This document shows, piece by piece, positions 36,501 to 43,700 of a DNA stretch of 64,000 bases. The position numbers and the translations under genes were made by a program. How positions within the stretch are numbered: the first letter of the stretch is position 1; each line of letters begins with the position of its first letter. The DNA comes from Lepisosteus oculatus (lineage: Eukaryota > Chordata > Actinopteri > Semionotiformes > Lepisosteidae): NCBI RefSeq assembly GCF_040954835.1, contig NC_090716.1, forward strand, positions 2,157,605-2,221,604. The letters run 5' to 3'. Below the pieces are notes generated by a model. That model saw only the letters and a program-made list of their open reading frames with translations, was not told the origin of the DNA and did no database searches.

Positions 36501-39500
36501 GTCAGCCATTGTACAGCGCCCCTGGAGCAGCTGGGGTTAAGGGCCTTGCTCAGGGGCCCAACGGAGTAGGATTCCTCTGCCGGCTGCGGGATTTGAACCG
36601 GCAACCTCCCAGTCACAGATCCTTAACCACAGAGCCACAGCTCCTCACTGATTTGAGTCAGTTTTCAAATTCCCATGGGGACATCACTGAATTGGCTGCC
36701 CCTAGAGACTCTAGCTCCCTATATCAGCAGTTCCCGAGGTTTCATCTGGCACAACAAATCAGAGAAAGCTTACAGCAGGATAATACTGGTAGCAGCCTCA
36801 GTCATTTTCCGGGTCAGGACGCTGGTAAGTAAGAAGCTGGTTAATGAGCGCCCCTGGCCAACCGGAACCGACCGAGAGAAGTTATGTGGTTTATCCCTGC
36901 TTGTAGTGAGACTGCTTCAGATTTTCAGAATCCTTTCTTGCGATGCAAGAGGCAATTAAGAGTCATAGCAAAAAAAAAAATACAGACATGACATTACAAA
37001 AGAAAAATAAGTGAAGATCCCTCTGGGACTGGAATCAGGAGGCTCAAAGAAGGCTGTGTTGTAGAAATCAGAAATATGGGACCCTTCAAGAACTAGGTTG
37101 TGCCAGATTTTAGAATCACTTAGCAAATAAGGGATCATGTAAGCAAGATGAGCTGAATAGTCCTCTCTTGCCTGGCACCAAATTGCCTTGAGTTTGTAGA
37201 GGTGGGCATTCCGGAACCATGCTGAAGGCCCGTAGCAAAGCAGGGGTAGGAAACAAGGGTGAATTCCCCAGGGGTGGGGTCATCCCGTTTAGGAGAACCA
37301 CATCCTTCGGATTCTCACGGGGAAATCACCAGGAGACTGTAGCTCCCTATAAAAGCAGTTCCTAGGACAGTCGGGGGTTGCCTTTTCACGGACCCTCACG
37401 GTTTAGGAAGACAGTGAGTATTTACAAAGACAATTCGGAGAAAAAGGTTTTCAGACAAGACTTGTAGAGGGAGAGTACTGGTAGCAGCCTCGGTCGGGAC
37501 ACTGGTTAGTAAGAAGATGGTTAATGAGCGCCCCTGGCCAACCGGGACCGACCGAGAGAGGTTACTGCCACTGCTGTCCAGGGAAGATACAATTACAGCT
37601 CATGCTGTGGTATGAGAGGGGGGGATCTTGCACAAGCATCTTGCACAGCTGGGGGGCCCTGCAGAGGGCGGCTGTGCTGTGCAGTGAGCAGGACAAGGTG
37701 GGGGTTCAACCTGTCGGTCTCCCCTGTGCCCTCAGATTGCCCTGATCATCGCCTGCATCATCGGCGTGATCGCCTACCGCCTGGCCGTCTACGCCGCCTT
37801 CGCCAGCCTGATGAAGGACAACCCGGCCCACGAGCTGCAGCTGGTGGGCTCCCTCATCACCCCGCAGATGGCCACCTCCGTCACCGCCTCCTGCATCAAC
37901 TTCGTCATCATCATGATCCTCAACTTCCTGTACGAGCGCGTGGCCATCTGGATCACCGACATGGGTGAGGAGGAGGAGGACAAGCGGGCCGGGGGGGGCG
38001 TGAGGAGGAGGAGGACGGGCGGGCCGGGGGGGGGGCGTGAGGAGGAGGATGGCGATCAGGTCGGCCACTTCATCTTGAGCTCGAGATCTCGGGTCGCGTC
38101 TGAATTGAAGTCTCCCTTCACCTAGAGATCCCCCGGACCCACCTGGAGTACGAGAACAGGCTGACCATGAAGATGTTCCTCTTCCAGTTCGTCAACTACT
38201 ACTCCTCCTGCTTCTACGTGGCCTTCTTCAAGGGCAAGTTCGTAGGCTACCCTGGCAAATACATCTACATGTTCGCCAAGTGGAGGAACGAGGAGGTACC
38301 TGGTTTCCTTTCCGTGCTGGGGGTTGGGGTACAGATTTTTAAAACCTCTAGATATCAGGCAGCACTGAGAAACCGATTTTAGTCACCACTGAGCTCGTCT
38401 CTTCCACCTGTGTGTCTTGAAGGGGAACTGCAATGCTATTTGTTATATTTCGGGGTGGGAAAACATCGCCAATGATTGCTTTCAATACCACAGGAAGTCA
38501 AATCCACACAGTTATTTGAGAAACCTCCAATTTCCATCACAAAATAGACAAAACTTCCAGGTCAGTGCAGCGCCATGTTCTGAGATTCAGAATGAATCAA
38601 CTAAACTTCCAGTGAGGTGATGTGGCCCTTTACACTGTAAACAAGCAGGCTTGTGAATCCATCTCACTTAATCCAATCGAAATATTGCTCTCAACTTCGA
38701 GCCGGTTTTACCAACAAATACTACTTCTTAACTCTGCATGCAGATCACATTGGGACATTTCTGCAGTGAAATGTCTGCTGCACAACCTGTACTGATTCGC
38801 TCGTACATCACAGTACATCAGTCATGACAGGGACTAGTGAGCAGGAAGGGCTGCATCACGTCACAATACCCTCTCCAGGGGTTTGTGACAACATGGAGAC
38901 GTACAGTACTTTCACAATGACCAAAAGATCTTGTGCTTCATTCAGAATGTGTGAACTGTTTCTACACTGTCAGTCAATTTATTTTGCTACCAAGATTTAA
39001 TAACCAGTCTGCGAGATTGAGGCTGCAGTTCCCCTCTGATATCAAATGTTTTGTAATCGGGGCTTGTCATTGCAATCTAAGGAGTCATTGAGATCCCGGG
39101 TCACCTGGTGCAAACGGAAGACAAAGGCAGAATGTTTATTAAGTGGCAACAACATTCCTGCTCGACACACACAGCCTTTCTTTCTGCACGACCGGTGCAA
39201 AATGAGAAATCACCAGCCTGCTGTAGTTCACAGAAACCATAGCGCCCAGCGTAAATCTTAAACAGGCTTTCGTTTTTTGCAAAACAGATGATCTCGGCCC
39301 CAAAGAGACGGCAGCCAGGTCTGCCTGTCTCGCAGTGCACGTTCTCGGGCCGCTGATCATGAGCTCTCTGGCTGCCTCCTGACGCTGTGTCTGTGTGCGT
39401 CTCTCCTCTCCTGGCCGCAGTGTGACCCCGGCGGCTGCCTGATCGAGCTGACCACCCAGCTGGTCATTGTGATGGCCGGGAAGCAGGTGTGGGGGAACAT

Positions 39501-40660
39501 CCAGGAGGCGCTGGTGCCGTGAGTATCGCCCTTTCAGCAGGGGGGCAGTGGGGCAGTTTAGCGTGGCAGGAACGCTAGCCTTGTTGTGAGCCCAGGGCCT
39601 TGTTTCCATTCCGCTAGAGCTAACACTGCACATGCTCTTTCACCAGGCCGTGAAAAAGACCCCTTCTTGGCAGGTATCCCCTGCCAAGTGCATCTTGGTG
39701 ATGCGTCTCGATGGGTGGGTCCGCTTTGTGTTCGGTTGGCATCTAGTTAACCCGGAATTCCCATTTTCCTAAGAGGATCAGAAGGTGCAGGACAGGCCTC
39801 GCTAACACAAGGGGTCATCAGATGGACCAGGTTCTGACATCACCCACGACACCAGAGTTGATAGCTCTTCTCCCTCGCAAAGGTCCACAGCCTCTGCCCT
39901 TAACCTCCCCGTTTGCTGTGTTCTCTGTGCCCAGGTGGCTGTGGAACTGGTGGGGCAGCAGGAAGGCGCGAAGTCACCCCGAGACTCTGTACAGCCGCTG
40001 GGAACAGGACCACGACCTGCAGTGCTTCGGGCAGATGGGGCTGTTCTACGAGTACCTGGAGATGGGTGAGGAACCCTGAGCTCTGTCCCCTCACCTGACG
40101 GCAGGTCCTTCTGTCTGTGTGTGGCCTGTCCCTCTCTCTGCACTTGACTTACCCCGGCCTGCCCCGCGCAGATGCTCCTGCGTTCGCCCAAGGTGCTGTG
40201 ACACGACTGTCACGGCCTCACACAATCGGACAAAAGAGGTGTTAGTGGGGCCAGCAGGGGGCGCTCACCCTGCGGTCTGTGTGGGTCCTAATGCCCCAGT
40301 ATAGTGACGGGGACACTAGACTGTAAACAGGCGCCGTCCTTCAGATGAGACGTAAAACCGAGGTCCTGACTCTCTGTGGTCATTAACAATCCCAGGGCGT
40401 TTCTCGAAAAGAGTAGGGGTGTAACCCCGGTGTCCTGGCCAAATTTCCCCCTGGCCTTTACCAGTCATGGCCTCCTAATAACCCCCATCTCTGAACTGGC
40501 TTCATCACTCTGCTCTCCTCCCCACTGAGAGCTGGTGTGTGTGAGAGGACTGGAGCATCATCCAGGTGGGGCTGCACACTGGTGGGGGTGGAGGGGATCC
40601 CCATTACCTGTAAAGAGCTCTGAGTGGAGTGTCCAGAAAAGCGCTATATAAGTGTATGCA

Positions 40661-40713
<53 letters not shown>

Positions 40714-43700
40714 CATCATTAAAGCCTGTTCCTCAGGTTAAAGCACAACCCGCTTTAACCTTAATTTTGTCTGTCGCACTGTCACAACGACTACCCATTT
40801 TCCTGTGGTCGAGCTGTGCTTTAGCGCGAGCTGGTTTTGGTTTGTGGCTCTTTGCTGGCCAGAGTAACCTCTCCTCTGTGGACAGCTCTCGTACTCTGCG
40901 TGTGAGCGTCACGTTTCCCACACCAGCACGCGCGGTCGGCTTCACACCTTCTCTGGCAGGGGCAGAGCTCTTCACAGTCGGGCTGCCTCTCACACACAGC
41001 GTAGCCCGGCTGGTAGCAGGAGGGTTCAGTGCTAAACCTCTGGCCACATGATGCTTAGACACCCACAAGTCTGGCATGCTGAATCAACGCCGCTGTGGTC
41101 CTGTGTGTGGGTGCTTCTGTGCGCGCATATGTGTGCATGCACGTATTTTTGTGTGCGTGCATGTGCTTGTGTGTCTATGTGCGTTTGTGTAAGTGCTCAT
41201 GTGCTACTGTGTATGTACTCGTGCTTGTGTGTGTTTGCACTGATGTGCTACTGTGTATGTACTCGTGCTTGTGTGTTTGCACTCATGTGCTTCTGTGTAT
41301 GTAGTCGTGCTTGTGTGTTTGCACTCATGTGCCAATGTGTATGTACTCGTGCTTGTGTGTTTGCACTCATGTGCTACTGTGTATGTAGTCGTGCTTGTGT
41401 TTGCACTCATGTGCTGCTGTGTATGTACTCCTGCTTGTGTGTGTTTGCACTCATGTGCTGCTGTGTATGTACTCGTGCTTGTGTGTTTGCACTCATGTGC
41501 TGCTGTGTATGTACTCGTGCTTGTGTGTTTGCACTCATGTGCTACTGTGTATGTTTGTGTGCTCATGTTCTTCTGTGTGTATGTAGCCATGTGCTTGTGT
41601 GTGCAGGTGCATTTGTGTGAGTGCGCCTGTGCTTCTCTTTGTGCGCTTGTGTGAGTTTGCTCTCATGTGTTTGTGTGTGTGCGTGTTATAAAAACAAACC
41701 CCTATTTTGGCTCTGTGAAGGACCTGTGAGATGTTTCAAGAGATGTTCCAGCTAACATCTTCAGTCCTGCTCCTCTCATCCTCCCCCAATGCAGTCATCC
41801 AGTTCGGCTTCATCACCCTCTTCGTGGCCTCCTTCCCCCTGGCCCCCCTCCTGGCCCTCGTCAACAACATCATCGAGATCCGAGTGGACGCCTGGAAGTT
41901 CACCACGCAGTTCCGCCGGCCGGTGGCGGCCAAGGCCCACAGCATCGGGGCGTGGCAGGAGATCCTCAACGGCATCGCCATCGTGTCCGTGGTCACCAAC
42001 GTGAGTGCAGAGAAGGGGGTGTAGAACAATCAGCTGTGACTCCATGACGTCAGGAAGCTCTCTTGAGGTCCTGCGATAGCCCTGAAGTACCTAAAACCCA
42101 CAGCCACCTGCAAACTTCTCTTTCCATTTCCCCTGCATTCTGCTTGTGAGGGAGCAGCAGGAGACTGAATCTGTAATGCAGTAGCATTTAATAATAATAA
42201 TAATCCTTATGCTATATACAGTATATATACTCTATACTGTATATAGCGCTTTCCTGGTAATGGGGAATCCCACTATCACCACCAATGTGCAGCTCCCACC
42301 TGGATAGGATGGCAGTGGGCTGACACTTGTGAGCTTGCAGGGTGATATAGCTGCTGGCACGTGTTTAAAAGAGAAGTGTGTGCTCAGACAAGCTCCAGCG
42401 CCCCCTGCAGCCTGGTATTGGATAAAGCAGTTCGAAAATGTAAGGGCTGGATGGATGGACGTGTGCCCCTAAACGGGGCCGTCTCTGAGACTAAAACCTT
42501 GCCTTTATTTTTAACCCATCAAAAACAGTTGCACAACACAGCTAATGAAAGTCCCTGTTGGCTTTCTTCCCTCCCTCCTCTTCTTCCCTCCCAGGCCTTC
42601 ATCGTGTCCTTCACCTCAGACATGATCCCACGCCTGGTCTACTACTACCAATATAGCAGCAACTACTCCATGGAGGGCTACATCAACAACAGCCTGTCCA
42701 TCTTCAACATCTCCCAGTTCTCCGACCAGAACCGGCCCGAGAACGGGGAGAACCCCATCTGGTTCAACGAGACCGTTGACACCACCTGCAGGTCGGGGCT
42801 CCGGGATAAACTCCATCTTTCACTGCCTTCTGTTTCCTGTTTGTATGATGCCAGGTTATATTTTCCTTCCTTCCTTTGAATCAGTTCACTGCACGGTCTC
42901 CTCTGTTCAAGACTAAAGAGATGTCTTAATGTTGTCCCATGTTCTGCCAGGAATTTATTTTATTGCTCTTTTTGTGGCGGATGATGGTTAATGTTCATTG
43001 TGTCGTGTTGACTGGATGGTGGTTCTCCCTGAAGCCCTCGTGTTCTGTGTTTTAGGTATCGCGATTTCCGCTTCCCCCCTGGCCACGAGAAGGAGTACTC
43101 TCACAACATGCAGTTCTGGCATGTCATTGCCGCCAAGCTGGCCTTCATCATCATCATGGAGGTACAACAGCTCGCAGGTCACCACAGCACTGCTCTCTCC
43201 TTACAGTCTGATCAGCACACTCTCTCCTTACAGATCACACACAGTTCACCACAGCACTGTCTAATCAACACACTCTCTCCTTACAGATCACACACATCTC
43301 ACCATAGCACTGCTCTCTCCTTACAGTCTGATCAACACACTCTCTCCTTACAGTTCACACACAGTTCACCACAGCACTGCTCTCTCCTTACAGTCTGATC
43401 AACACACTCTCTCCTTACAGATCACACACAATTCACCACAGCACTGTCTGATCAACACACTCTCTCCTTACAGATCACACACAGTTCACCACAGCACTGT
43501 CTAATCAACACACTCTCTCCTTACAGATCACACACAGCTCACCACAGCACTGCTCTCTCCTTACAGTCTGATCAGCACACTCTCTCCTTACAGATCACAC
43601 ACAGTTCACCACAGCACTGCTCTCTCCTTACAGTCTGATCAACACACTCTCTCCTTACAGATCACACACAGTTCACCACAGCACTGTCTAATCAACACAC

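Noticed and set aside
35997..36569. A 190-codon + strand frame
   Set aside because: Its second half translates the antisense of a tRNA-SINE; the first half matches nothing known and has no splice or promoter support.
41048..41654. Cys/Val-rich frames and minus-strand His/Thr-rich frames
   Set aside because: They translate the TG-rich 42-bp minisatellite of intron 17.
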